DNA of 64,000 bases from Bradyrhizobium liaoningense (GCF_018130955.1 NZ_JAFCJM010000016.1:1-64000); one strand, 5' to 3'. Positions 51,681 to 60,379 are shown, counted from the stretch's first letter. Notes: a model not told the origin generated them from the letters alone. Program-made: numbers and translations.

Positions 51681-53831
51681 TTAGCCGCGCGCCGCCTGCC
51701 ATGCCGCAAGCCACCCCGTAAATCTCCCGCTGTCGCGTGCGCCGCCATGCCAGGCGGCGTAGACGCTGCCGTCGCCGGCGACCAGGATCACGGCATCGAG
51801 CCCCTTGGAGCGGCGCAGCGTGTCGACCGCCTGTTGCGGGGTCTGCGCGATGGGGCCGGCGACGTTGAACGACGTGTTGACCGACATCTCGACACCGATG
51901 CGGCGGCCGAGCGCCCTAAGATAGGCGTAGGTGAGGGGATCCTCGTCGGGGCCGACGATCTGGATGCGACCGGTGCCGTCGGCGTGAATGACGGCCGGTA
52001 TTTTTTCGCGCGCGCCCGGCTTCGCGTGGGCCGTCAGCACCATGTAATTATAGGCGTTATAGCCGGCGTCGGAGGCACCGTCCTCCAGCACGAAGTACTG
52101 CTGTGCGGCCTCCAGCGTCGCCATCGGCGCGAGCGGCCGGATGGCCTCGCGATATTTGACGCGGGCATTGAGGTTTTCGCGGGCGCCGGCGTCGCAGGGG
52201 TTGGCAAAAATCGAGCGGTGGCCGAGCGCGCGGGGGCCGGTCTCGGCTGCACCCTGGTAGAGCGCGATGACCCCGGATTGCGCGACGATGGACGCCATGA
52301 GATCGGCGATAGCGTCGCGGTTCTCCGGTGTGGAGATGTCGCCGAGGCGTTGTGAGGCGACATCGTCGGCCGCGAGCGCCGTCTCGATGTCCGCCCGCAC
52401 CGGCGGCAGGCCGCAATAGAAGGCGTGGCGCATCGGCGGACCGCGGCGTGCGCCCGCCATCTGCGCAAACAGCCAGGCCGCGCCGATGGTGACGCCGGGA
52501 TCGCCGGGCACCGGCGGCACCCAGAGGTGCAGGCGCGCCTTCTGCCCCAGCGCCTTGGCGAACCAGCTCACGTCAAAATGCTCGAGCAGCCGCATATTGC
52601 CGACGGCATTGAGCGCGACACCGCCGGTCAGCACGACGCGGTTGGTGCCGGTCGTGCGCAACAGATGATCCACCACATGGATCATGGCGTCCTCGAATAC
52701 GAGCTGGGTCGCGGCCGCCTTGTCGAGGCGGTCCTTAGTGTCGGAGCGGTGCTGGATATCCTCGACGCGCAAGACCGCGTCGGGATTCCAGAGCTGATCG
52801 GGGCGCAACGGCTCGCCCAAAATGTCGATCAGCGGCTGCTTGTAGGGATGGTCGAAGGGATCGCAGTACCAGTTCGCCATCGCGCGGTTGATCTGCACCT
52901 CGCCGTGGGGGCCGAAATGCAAGACCTGTTTCAGGCGTGCGTAGTAGGGATTGCTGGCGCGATCCATGTCGCCCCAGGCGGCCGCGCCCATGTAGCGTCC
53001 CTCGCTCGACAGCCAGGTCCAGCCGCCCTGCGTCGAGGAGATCACGCTGTAGAAGGCGCCCAGCGAGTCGAACATGCTGTTATTGCAATAGAGCCGCTTC
53101 ATCTCGCCGCGCTCGACGACATAGAGCGAGATTGAGCCGAGGTCGCCGGTGCCGTCGAGCACGGCGATCGCGACCTTCTCGTCACCATCGGCGAAGGGCG
53201 AAGCGGCATAGGAGAACCAGGCATGGTTGTCGTGATGCGGCATCGTGATCAGTGGCACGCGTGCACCAAGCCCGAGCTGGCGCGCCAAAATTTTTGGCGT
53301 GCGCGTCATCTGGTCGAGGCGGCGGCCGTCGAACCCTGCGGCTTCCGTGTTGCGTGCCAAACGCAGGCTTTGCGGGGCTTCCTCGAGCAGCGAGCGGGCC
53401 AGCGTGCCTGATAGCGTCGGATAGTCCCATGAGGTGAGCCAGGCAAAGATGTCGCCGACGTCGCGGCCGATGCCGCGCAGCGCCGCCACCATCGCGTCGA
53501 TCGACTGCGCCGGATACTCCGTCGTGTGCTTGTTGCCGGAGAAGCGCTCTTCCTCGTTGTTGAGGATCAGGCGCGGGCCCGTCGCCTGCGTGACCTCGAC
53601 CAGCGCCACGCCGGAATTATGCGTGCCCGGTGCACCGAGGCCGGCGAGGTAGAGCGTCTCGCCGCGCGCGAGCTTTTCGCGCGCCAGCGCCAATCGTGCC
53701 TGTGCGAAGCTCGAGCCGATCTGGTGAAAACCCGCGCGCGCAAAGGCCTTGGTGGCGAGCCATTTCGCAAGGCGAAAACCGGCCGCGCCGAGCCCCGGAT
53801 GTCGCGGTCCAATTCGTTTTGTCAGTTCCAA
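51681..53831 (-). CDS. Carbamoyltransferase of the NodU/CmcH family
   Basis: The 716-residue protein transfers a carbamoyl group from carbamoyl phosphate to a hydroxyl, usually on a sugar, antibiotic or Nod factor. An N-terminal Kae1-like domain has metal/nucleotide motifs ITMPHHDNHAWFSYAASPFA, AIAVLDGTGDLGSISLYVVE and RVVLTGGVALNAVGNMRLLE. The C-terminal YrdC-like half has GAAETGPRALGHRSIFANP and IGVEMSVNTSFNVAGPIAQT. It lies 85 bases downstream of the glycosyltransferase gene on the same strand, so it probably carbamoylates the glycan made by the upstream genes. No nod genes are present, so Nod factor is unlikely. Confidence 0.9.
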   Translation of the reverse strand: MELTKRIGPRHPGLGAAGFRLAKWLATKAFARAGFHQIGSSFAQARLALAREKLARGETLYLAGLGAPGTHNSGVALVEVTQATGPRLILNNEEERFSGNKHTTEYPAQSIDAMVAALRGIGRDVGDIFAWLTSWDYPTLSGTLARSLLEEAPQSLRLARNTEAAGFDGRRLDQMTRTPKILARQLGLGARVPLITMPHHDNHAWFSYAASPFADGDEKVAIAVLDGTGDLGSISLYVVERGEMKRLYCNNSMFDSLGAFYSVISSTQGGWTWLSSEGRYMGAAAWGDMDRASNPYYARLKQVLHFGPHGEVQINRAMANWYCDPFDHPYKQPLIDILGEPLRPDQLWNPDAVLRVEDIQHRSDTKDRLDKAAATQLVFEDAMIHVVDHLLRTTGTNRVVLTGGVALNAVGNMRLLEHFDVSWFAKALGQKARLHLWVPPVPGDPGVTIGAAWLFAQMAGARRGPPMRHAFYCGLPPVRADIETALAADDVASQRLGDISTPENRDAIADLMASIVAQSGVIALYQGAAETGPRALGHRSIFANPCDAGARENLNARVKYREAIRPLAPMATLEAAQQYFVLEDGASDAGYNAYNYMVLTAHAKPGAREKIPAVIHADGTGRIQIVGPDEDPLTYAYLRALGRRIGVEMSVNTSFNVAGPIAQTPQQAVDTLRRSKGLDAVILVAGDGSVYAAWHGGARDSGRFTGWLAAWQAARG

Positions 53832-53916
53832 TGCGAAAGTGCCCCGGCGTGTTCATCGGAGCATCAATCATACTTGGGCGCAGACAACAATGCCGAAGCG
53901 GGCGTGCGAACGCGAC

Positions 53917-55299
53917 CTATTGCGCGGCCTGCATGCGCTCGACCGGGGCGGCGTATTGGCCGAGGAAGTCGCGCGCCTGGGTCTGGTAGCCGAAGCGTTC
54001 GGCCAGCTCGCCACGCCGGTCCCTGATCTTGCGGCGGCATTCCTCCTGCCGGGTCAGCACCCGCGTCACGGACGCGCAGATCGATTCCGTCGAGAACGGG
54101 TCAAAGTAGTCGGCGAGCTCGCCCGCGACCTCGCGGAACACGGGGATGTCGGAGCAGAGGACCGGCGTATTGGCCGCCAGGGCCTCGATGATGGGCACGC
54201 CAAAACCTTCGGCAAAACTCGGCATGATCAGGCCATGGGCCTCCGCGATCAGCGTTGCCTTCTCGTGCTCGTCGACATAGCCGGCGAAGCGGATGTTGGG
54301 CGGCACGTTCTTCATGCGATGGGCGAGGCCGGCATAGCCGATCACGACGAGGTCGGCCTGCGGCATGTTGCGGAAGGCGCGGATGGCGGCCGCAAGGTTC
54401 TTGCGCGGCTCGGCTGATACGATGATGACGAAGCTCGGTCGCCCCGGACGCCCTGCAGGGGCTGGCAGTTGCAGGACGTCCGGAGCGTCGAAGCGCGTAC
54501 GTGGGTACACGACGCGCGTCGGCAGGTGAGCAAATTGCGGCAACAATTCCCTGAACCGCATCCTGCTGTAGTTCGAGACGAAGGCGAGCTCGTCGGCCTG
54601 GCGCAGGCTGGTCTTGAGCCGTGACAGGAACAGCCGCGTCGCGACATCGCTCAGCTTGAGGTCGGTGAGCGGCAACAGATCGTGGACGACGCAGATCACC
54701 TTGGCGCCGGGCTTGCGCTTGATCGCCACCCGTGTCGGGGTATCCACCAGAATGATGTCGTAGTCGCGGGCGTCGACCTGCGGCGGCGGCAGCATCAGCA
54801 GCGCCGAGGTGTCCTGATAGCTGTAGAAGCCGGACTCCAGGTGGAAGTCGCGGAACAGCTCGAGGTGCCGCAGGTCCGGCGGGATGTATTCCAGCGCTGC
54901 GGTCTTGTTTTCGAGCAGGTTGGCACGAAGGCCGAACAGGCCGAGCGCGCGCAGGAAGCAGGCGGCAAATTCGAATGACGTCGACATCGACAGCCGGTGC
55001 CTGACCCAGTCGATCGAGCGCCGCAGCGGGCTCTTCGCCATCGGCTCGTTCATGTCGACCTCGTCGAGAAAGCGATACAACGCCAAGAGCTCGATGTTGT
55101 GCGACTGTTCCGGAAACAGCCGGGTGCGCCGCTCGCGCCGGCGCATCTGCCGGTAGCGGCGCGTGGTCTCGACCAGCAGCGTCAGCTCATGGCCCTCGGC
55201 GGCGAGCGAACGGATCAATTCGCGCGTGAAGTGGAAGATGCCGCGCTTGTGGTTGGGTTCGCCAAGCGCTTCGGATACGACAAGAATGTTCTTCTTCAT
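53917..55299 (-). CDS. Glycosyltransferase family 4 (group 1)
   Basis: The 460-residue protein starts ILVVSEALGEPNHKRGIFHF, where the N-terminal GT-B domain binds acceptor, and has the donor-site block SAEPRKNLAAAIRAFRN, GYVDEHEKATLIAEAHGLIM and PSFAEGFGVPIIEALAANTP (E-x7-E). The C-terminus ends QARDFLGQYAAPVERM. It is a cytoplasmic retaining transferase that probably extends a lipid-linked glycan. The ATG at 55299 overlaps the ABC ATPase stop as ATGA. The donor sugar is unknown. A middle region of about 100 residues (DFHLESGFYSYQDTSALLML) is unusual for the family. Confidence 0.87.
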   Translation of the reverse strand: MKKNILVVSEALGEPNHKRGIFHFTRELIRSLAAEGHELTLLVETTRRYRQMRRRERRTRLFPEQSHNIELLALYRFLDEVDMNEPMAKSPLRRSIDWVRHRLSMSTSFEFAACFLRALGLFGLRANLLENKTAALEYIPPDLRHLELFRDFHLESGFYSYQDTSALLMLPPPQVDARDYDIILVDTPTRVAIKRKPGAKVICVVHDLLPLTDLKLSDVATRLFLSRLKTSLRQADELAFVSNYSRMRFRELLPQFAHLPTRVVYPRTRFDAPDVLQLPAPAGRPGRPSFVIIVSAEPRKNLAAAIRAFRNMPQADLVVIGYAGLAHRMKNVPPNIRFAGYVDEHEKATLIAEAHGLIMPSFAEGFGVPIIEALAANTPVLCSDIPVFREVAGELADYFDPFSTESICASVTRVLTRQEECRRKIRDRRGELAERFGYQTQARDFLGQYAAPVERMQAAQ

Positions 55300-56036
55300 G
55301 CGCGTTTCTCGCGAAGCTCGAAGGGATGGGCCGCGGGCTGCTCGACCAGCGCGGTCGAGGCGATACGCCCGTGATCGAGGGTGATGATCCGGTTGCAGGT
55401 CCGCCGCAGCAGCGGCTGGTCGTGCGAGGCGATGATCACGATCGCGGCCTGCGAGACCATCTTGAGGAGGCGAGTCTCGGCCTTGGCCGAGAAATTCTCG
55501 TCGACCACGCTCAGCCACTCGTCGAGCAGCAGGATGTCGGCGGGAAAGGCCGTGGCGGTCGCGAACAGGACCCGCATCAGCATGCCCGAGGAGAACATGC
55601 GCAGCGGCAGGCGCTGCATGCGCTCCTCGAGCTCGGTGAAGGCCCAGATGTCGTCGATGATGGCGCGGGTCGGCTTGCGACCGCTGATGCGCAGGAGGAG
55701 TGCGATGTTGTCCTCGGCCACGAAGTCGAGATTGACGCCGGCATTCAGCCCGAGCAGGGGCATGACGCTGCCGGATATCTCGACATCGCCGCTCGAGGCC
55801 GGATAGACGCCGGCAATGAGCCGCAGCAGCGTCGATTTGCCGGACCCGTTGGGGCCGGCGAGGCCGATCCGCGCGCCGGCTGCCGCCTCGATCGAGACGT
55901 TGTCGACAGCGCGGATGGTCCGCATCTCGTCCTGCTCGCGGATGAGGCGGCCGAGCACGCGGCGCTTGAGCGAGAAGTCGTAGGCGCCGTAGAGAGGATA
56001 GTCGAGGCAGGCATTGCGCAGGCTGATCGAGGCCAT
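55296..56036 (-). CDS. ABC transporter ATP-binding protein, polysaccharide export type
   Basis: The 246-residue protein is of the Wzt/KpsT type without a C-terminal carbohydrate-binding domain. Walker A is GLAGPNGSGKSTLLRLIAGV, the ABC signature is MFSSGMLMRVLFATATAFPA, Walker B is DILLLDEWLSVVDENFSAKA, and the H-loop is IIASHDQPL. It powers the permease encoded just upstream (gap of three bases) in moving a glycan or glycolipid across the inner membrane. Lacking a carbohydrate-binding tail, it should export without reading a non-reducing-end cap. Confidence 0.93.
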   Translation of the reverse strand: MASISLRNACLDYPLYGAYDFSLKRRVLGRLIREQDEMRTIRAVDNVSIEAAAGARIGLAGPNGSGKSTLLRLIAGVYPASSGDVEISGSVMPLLGLNAGVNLDFVAEDNIALLLRISGRKPTRAIIDDIWAFTELEERMQRLPLRMFSSGMLMRVLFATATAFPADILLLDEWLSVVDENFSAKAETRLLKMVSQAAIVIIASHDQPLLRRTCNRIITLDHGRIASTALVEQPAAHPFELREKRA

Positions 56037-56039
56037 GGG

Positions 56040-57956
56040 TCAGATCCAGAACGCCGCTTTGCGCAGATGCGTGAGCGTCAGGATGCTCGCGAGCGTCAGC
56101 AGGGCCAGCGCCGAAAGCACGTAGACGATGCTGACGGTGTCGATATGGCCGCCTGACAGCGGCTCGCGCCAGACCGCGAACAGATGCGTCAGCGGATTGA
56201 GCTGCATCACGGTCGAGCGGTGATTGATCATGTCCGACGACCAGATGACGGGCGAGGCGAGGAAGGCCAGCATCAGCGTGGATTCGATGATCGGCTTGAG
56301 GTCGCGAAACCGCGTCGCCAGGGCGCCGAGCACCAGGCTGAGCGCGAAGGTGCAGGCGACGAACAGCGCGAGCCCCGGCAGCGCCGCGACGGCGCCGCCC
56401 GTCTCGTGCCGGGTCAGCACCAGCCAGAGCAGCAGCGGAACGCAGGCATTGTGAAGCGCGAACAGCGCCTGGCGGAAGGTGCATTGCAGGAGGAAGATCA
56501 CCGGCGGCAGCGCGCGATCGCGGATCAGGCTCCCGGAGTTTTGCAGCGCCGTGGTCGCGTCGAGCACGACGCTGTTGAGGAAGGTCCAGGCCGTCATCGA
56601 CAGCGCCAGCATCGGCAGCCGCGACAGCACGCCGCCGTTGGACATCTGGCCGATCACCGAGCCCAGCACTGCGACCACGATCGCCATCTGCAGCGACATC
56701 CAGAACGGCCCGAGCAGAGAGCGCACGTAGCGATGGCGCATGTCGGACCAGGCCAGCGCGCCCGCGATCCTCACCGTGTCGATCCAGCCGGTGGTGGCCG
56801 CAGCGTCAGTCGCGCAGCTTGCGGCCCTGGCCGCCAGGGCCTGGCGATAGACCTGCTCGATGCCGTCCCTGAAACCTGCCGCCGAGTATTTCGTGGCCGC
56901 CCGGGTCCGGGCGGCAAGGCCCATGCGGCGGCGGCGCTCGGGATCCCTGATCAGCGTCTGGATGGCTTCGCCGAGTTTTTCGGCGTCGCCGGGCGGCACG
57001 GTGATGGCTTCAAGACCGTGGCGGGCGACGTGCGGCACGGCGGTGTCGAGCGCGGTGTTCACGATAGGACGGCCTGCCGCCATCGCCTCCAACTGGACGA
57101 GGCCAAACGTCTCGGCGTTGGTCACCGACGGCATCGCGAAGACGTCGGCGATGCACATCAGCTTGATACGCTCGCTATCGGGCACCGAGCCGAGCAGGCG
57201 GACGCGGTCGGTAACGCCGAGCTCCGCGATCAACTCCTCCAGCCGCTCGCGCTCGACGCCGTCGCCGACGATCCAGACCTCGAAGTCGTGGCCGGCGGCT
57301 GCGCGGATCAGGACGTCAAGGCCCTTGTAGGGAACCAGCCGCCCGCAGGCGAGCACGAGGCGTCCGCGGTCGTTTACGTGCTCGGGCGCGAGCCGCGGCC
57401 AATCGTATTTCGCAAGGTCGATGCCGAAGCCAACGACGTGGCACTTGTCGGAAAACTCCAGCAGCAGCGGCGAGCTATCGATCAGCACCTTGTCGGAGAC
57501 GATGATCGCTTCCGCCCGCCGTAGCGTCCGGCGCATCAAGGGCTCGATGAACCAGCGCAGGCCGGCATGGGTGACGATGTCGGCATGCCAGTGCACGACC
57601 AGCGGCCCGCCGCGGCCAAATCCGAATGCGAAGACGAGGTCGGCGAGCGGGAAGGGGGCGTGCAGCGCGAGCAGATCGTGCTTCGGAATCTTTCGCCACA
57701 GCCGCCACGGAAAGGTCGGAGCCGCCGGCAACGAGAGGATGTTGCCGAACGAGCGGACGCGCTCGACCGGCACGTCGTTGACGACGATGTCGCGACGTTC
57801 CGCGGCCTTGGAGCAGACCAGCACCGCGGAGCTGAAGGCATCCTTCGCGCAGATGTCGCGGATGACAGTCAGGGTGCCGCCGAACAGGTCGGGGTAATAG
57901 ACCTTGAAGATGTGAAGCACCGACGGGCGGCGCGTCGAATCGCTGACGGGACTCAT
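56040..57956 (-). CDS. Glycosyltransferase 4 fused to an ABC-2 permease
   Basis: The protein of about 638 residues has two domains in one open frame. Residues 1-375 form a GT4 enzyme (SVLHIFKVYYPDLFGGTLTV; GRLVPYKGLDVLIRAAAGHD; the E-x7-E block SVTNAETFGLVQLEAMAAGR). From about 385 it is an ABC-2 type permease of the Wzm/KpsM family (LAWSDMRHRYVRSLLGPFWM; six hydrophobic helices; ASPVIWSSDMINHRSTVMQL; ending near THLRKAAFWI). A linker of about 20 Ala/Thr residues joins them. There is no frameshift. The ATG at 57956 follows GAGGGG; GTG at 57968 is an alternative. Fusion of a sugar transferase to its export permease is unusual and suggests direct hand-over of the product. Confidence 0.88.
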   Translation of the reverse strand: MSPVSDSTRRPSVLHIFKVYYPDLFGGTLTVIRDICAKDAFSSAVLVCSKAAERRDIVVNDVPVERVRSFGNILSLPAAPTFPWRLWRKIPKHDLLALHAPFPLADLVFAFGFGRGGPLVVHWHADIVTHAGLRWFIEPLMRRTLRRAEAIIVSDKVLIDSSPLLLEFSDKCHVVGFGIDLAKYDWPRLAPEHVNDRGRLVLACGRLVPYKGLDVLIRAAAGHDFEVWIVGDGVERERLEELIAELGVTDRVRLLGSVPDSERIKLMCIADVFAMPSVTNAETFGLVQLEAMAAGRPIVNTALDTAVPHVARHGLEAITVPPGDAEKLGEAIQTLIRDPERRRRMGLAARTRAATKYSAAGFRDGIEQVYRQALAARAASCATDAAATTGWIDTVRIAGALAWSDMRHRYVRSLLGPFWMSLQMAIVVAVLGSVIGQMSNGGVLSRLPMLALSMTAWTFLNSVVLDATTALQNSGSLIRDRALPPVIFLLQCTFRQALFALHNACVPLLLWLVLTRHETGGAVAALPGLALFVACTFALSLVLGALATRFRDLKPIIESTLMLAFLASPVIWSSDMINHRSTVMQLNPLTHLFAVWREPLSGGHIDTVSIVYVLSALALLTLASILTLTHLRKAAFWI

Positions 57957-57971
57957 GATTGCGTTCACCCC

Positions 57972-58127
57972 TCAGCCGGCCAGCAGCGCGGCGACGAACG
58001 GCGTTGCCAGCGCGAGGATGAAGATCACGCCGCGCAGCAGTGCCGGCAGCATCGGGAATGCGCCGCGCGCGCAGAACGCGCCGGCGGCATCGTGGAAACT
58101 GGAATTAGAGACCAGGCGGTCACGCAT
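57972..58127 (-). CDS. 51-residue single-helix membrane protein
   Basis: The frame from the ATG at 58127 encodes MRDRLVSNSSFHDAAGAFCA, then a helix LLRGVIFILALATPFVAALL and ends at 57972. The stop lies 15 bases before the fusion gene's ATG, whose RBS overlaps this gene's end, so translation is probably coupled. I do not recognise a family. The polar N-terminus and a single C-terminal helix suggest a small accessory subunit of the exporter. Confidence 0.6.
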   Translation of the reverse strand: MRDRLVSNSSFHDAAGAFCARGAFPMLPALLRGVIFILALATPFVAALLAG

Positions 58128-58174
58128 TGGGTCGAATCCCCTTCAAGTCGCGCCCTCAGTGCCGTCTCGTATAT

Positions 58175-58230
58175 GTGGGAAAATTTACCACGTCAACGGA
58201 ACAAAGCGAAAAAGTGGGATTGTGTCCCAC
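58175..58230. promoter_or_regulatory. Two inverted-repeat operators and a promoter in a divergent intergenic region
   Basis: The first repeat is GTGGGA-AAATT-TACCAC (58175-58191) and the second GTGGGA-TTGTG-TCCCAC (58214-58230), centres 39 bases apart. A plus-strand promoter can be read: -35 TTGTGT at 58220-58225, 17-base spacer, -10 TACAAT at 58243-58248, so the second repeat covers the -35. Transcription would start near 58255, the A of the DUF6502 ATG, giving a leaderless mRNA. The region is shared with the divergent export operon. Confidence 0.6.
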
Positions 58231-58254
58231 GCGGGGCGTCGTTACAATTTCGCC

Positions 58255-59142
58255 ATGAGCGCCAAGTCCGGGTCCAAATCGGCGAACAAATCGGCATCGT
58301 CAGAGCCGAACGCCGCAGCAAAGCTGCACGCGCCGCTGGCGCGGCTGCTGCGCCCGCTGGTGCGGCTTTGCATCCGGAGCGGCATGACATTTCCGGCGCT
58401 AACGCAGCTCCTGCGCGAGCTGTTCATCAATGTTGCTGAGCACGATTTTGCGCTCGAGGGCAAAGAGCAGACCGACAGCCGCGTCAGCCTGCTCACCGGC
58501 ATCCATCGCAAGGAGGTGGCGCGGCTGCGCGGCGCCGGCGCGCCGGTGCATGAGACGCCCGCAGCACTGTCGCTGACGAGCGCGGTCATCGCACGCTGGC
58601 TGGCGGCGCCCGAATTCACCGACGCCAAGGGCGAGCCGCTGCCATTGCCGCGCACCGCCGAGGGCGAGGCGCCGTCGTTCGAGCAGCTCGTTGCCTCCGT
58701 GACCAAGGATGTGCGTCCGCGCGCCGTGCTCGACGAATGGCTGGATCGCGAGCTGGTCAGGATCAACGGCGACGACGAGATCGAGCTGGTCGAGGCCGCC
58801 TTCGTCCCGCGCGGCGAGGACGACAGCAAGTGGCACTACCTCGGCCGCAACCTGCACGACCACATCGCGGCAGCGGCGCAGAACGTCTCCGGCCCCACGC
58901 CGCGCTTCCTCGAGCGTGCGGTTCACTACAACGGCTTGTCGCCCAAACTGGCGCAACGGCTCGAGGCCCGCTCGCGCGAGCTCGCGATGGAGGCGCTGAA
59001 GACCGCCAACCGCGAAGCCAACCGCGCGCTCGCCAAGGACAAGGGCGGCGATGCCCGTTGGAATTTTGGCATCTACATCTACAGCGAGGGCGAGACATCC
59101 GAAGATGACGGTGAGGGCGGCAAGGAGGGCGGCAAGGCATGA
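58255..59142 (+). CDS. DUF6502-family protein, possible DNA-binding regulator
   Basis: The 295-residue protein has a low-complexity Ser/Ala/Lys N-terminus, then a domain (PLARLLRPLVRLCIRSGMTF) typical of DUF6502. SRVSLLTGIHRKEVARLRG, at about residues 75-93, reads like a helix-turn-helix in which TGIHRKEV would be the recognition helix, so I infer DNA binding. The C-terminus is acidic and Gly-rich. It is translationally coupled with the DUF5666 gene (ATGA overlap at 59139-59142). The ATG at 58255 is favoured because it begins right at the inferred transcription start; upstream in-frame sequence crosses the operators. Confidence 0.75.
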   Translation: MSAKSGSKSANKSASSEPNAAAKLHAPLARLLRPLVRLCIRSGMTFPALTQLLRELFINVAEHDFALEGKEQTDSRVSLLTGIHRKEVARLRGAGAPVHETPAALSLTSAVIARWLAAPEFTDAKGEPLPLPRTAEGEAPSFEQLVASVTKDVRPRAVLDEWLDRELVRINGDDEIELVEAAFVPRGEDDSKWHYLGRNLHDHIAAAAQNVSGPTPRFLERAVHYNGLSPKLAQRLEARSRELAMEALKTANREANRALAKDKGGDARWNFGIYIYSEGETSEDDGEGGKEGGKA

Positions 59143-60332
59143 GCAGGCCGCCGCTCATCTCGCGCCGTCTCCTGCTGACCGGCTTCTGGCTGGCCGGAAC
59201 GGCCACGGCCTTGGCGCAGGTCAAACGCGGCTCCGACCAGGGCATCGGCGGCACCGGTATCACGCGCGGCAACGATCACGGCATCGGCGGCACCGGCATC
59301 GTCGGCATCATCCAGCGTTTCGGCAGCATCTATGTCAACGGCGAGCGCATCGCCTATGCGAGCGACGTTCCGGTGCTGATCGACGGCCAGCCGTCGAGCA
59401 CCAAAGCGCTCCGGATCGGCCAGCTCGCGCGGGTGGTCGCGATTCGCCAGGCCGACGGCACGCTCGCTACCCGCAGCATTGGCATCGCGAGCGAGGTCGC
59501 AGGCCCCATCGAAGCGGTGAAGGGCGGCGAGATGACGGCGCTCGGCCAGCGCGTACTGTCGAGCGGCAAGGAAAGCTGGCGGCGCGCGGGCACGCATGTC
59601 GCCGTGTTCGGGCTGCGCCGCAGCGACGGCGCGATCGTCGCAAGCCATGTCGAGCCGCGCTCCGGCAGTACGGTGCGCGTCGCCGGTCTCGTCGAGCGTG
59701 GCACCAACGGCCTGCATATCGGCGGGCTCAGGCTCAGCGGCGCCGATCCCGCGCTGGTCGGCAAGCGTGCCCAGGTCGAAGGCAGCGTGCTGCAGGGGAC
59801 CACGCTGCAGGTCTCGCGGGCGAGGGTGGACGACTTCTCAGATCTCGCCGGAGCGACCCGGATTTCCGTCGAAGCCTATGTGCAGCGCGTCGGCGCCAAT
59901 CTCCAGTTTGGCTCCGGCATCGTCGCGCACGACGTGTCACGCTTTGCGCCTGCTGCGGGCGAGGCGCGCGTGGTGGTGAACGGCGTACTCGATCCGTCAC
60001 GCGGCTTGCAGGTTGAGTCGGTGCAATCGGTGGATCGATTCCCGGGATCGTCGCTGCAAGGCCCGGGCTCCGGCCGATCGCCCGGTTCGTCGATCACCAA
60101 TCCCGGTCCACGAGCAACGCCCGGAGGAAGCCCCGGGGGGCCGGCAGGCACCGTTCCCGGCGGAAGCCCGCCATCTGGCCCATCGGGACCCGCTCCCGGC
60201 GGCGGCTCGATGGAGCCGCCCGGCGGCGCCGGCGGTCCATTCGGGCCGGGTGGTGGGATGGGCGGACCAGGCGGTGGCGGATTTGGCGGAGGTAGCCCCG
60301 GCGGCGGAATGGGCGGAGGCGGCAGACGATAG
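59139..60332 (+). CDS. Exported DUF5666-domain protein with Gly/Pro-rich tail
   Basis: The 397-residue protein begins with a signal peptide that has an Arg-Arg pair (SRRLLLTGFWLAGTATALAQ), so Tat export is possible. Three to four DUF5666-type beta repeats of about 65 residues follow (GTGIVGIIQRFGSIYVNGER; GQRVLSSGKESWRRAGTHVA; RVAGLVERGTNGLHIGGLRL), probably OB-like folds. The last 100 residues are Gly/Pro/Ser-rich and end in GGGMGGGGRR. The start overlaps the DUF6502 stop, so both proteins should be made in step. DUF5666 has no proven function. Confidence 0.8.
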   Translation: MSRPPLISRRLLLTGFWLAGTATALAQVKRGSDQGIGGTGITRGNDHGIGGTGIVGIIQRFGSIYVNGERIAYASDVPVLIDGQPSSTKALRIGQLARVVAIRQADGTLATRSIGIASEVAGPIEAVKGGEMTALGQRVLSSGKESWRRAGTHVAVFGLRRSDGAIVASHVEPRSGSTVRVAGLVERGTNGLHIGGLRLSGADPALVGKRAQVEGSVLQGTTLQVSRARVDDFSDLAGATRISVEAYVQRVGANLQFGSGIVAHDVSRFAPAAGEARVVVNGVLDPSRGLQVESVQSVDRFPGSSLQGPGSGRSPGSSITNPGPRATPGGSPGGPAGTVPGGSPPSGPSGPAPGGGSMEPPGGAGGPFGPGGGMGGPGGGGFGGGSPGGGMGGGGRR

Positions 60333-60379
60333 GGGGAGGCTTGCGCGCTCGCCTCGCCGCGGCGGTTTGAACGGCCAGC

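Noticed and set aside
55299..56484. N-terminal extension of the GT4 gene to 56484
   Set aside because: The added 395 residues lie in another frame of the ABC ATPase and permease genes and are Arg-rich; the true start is the ATGA-coupled ATG at 55299.
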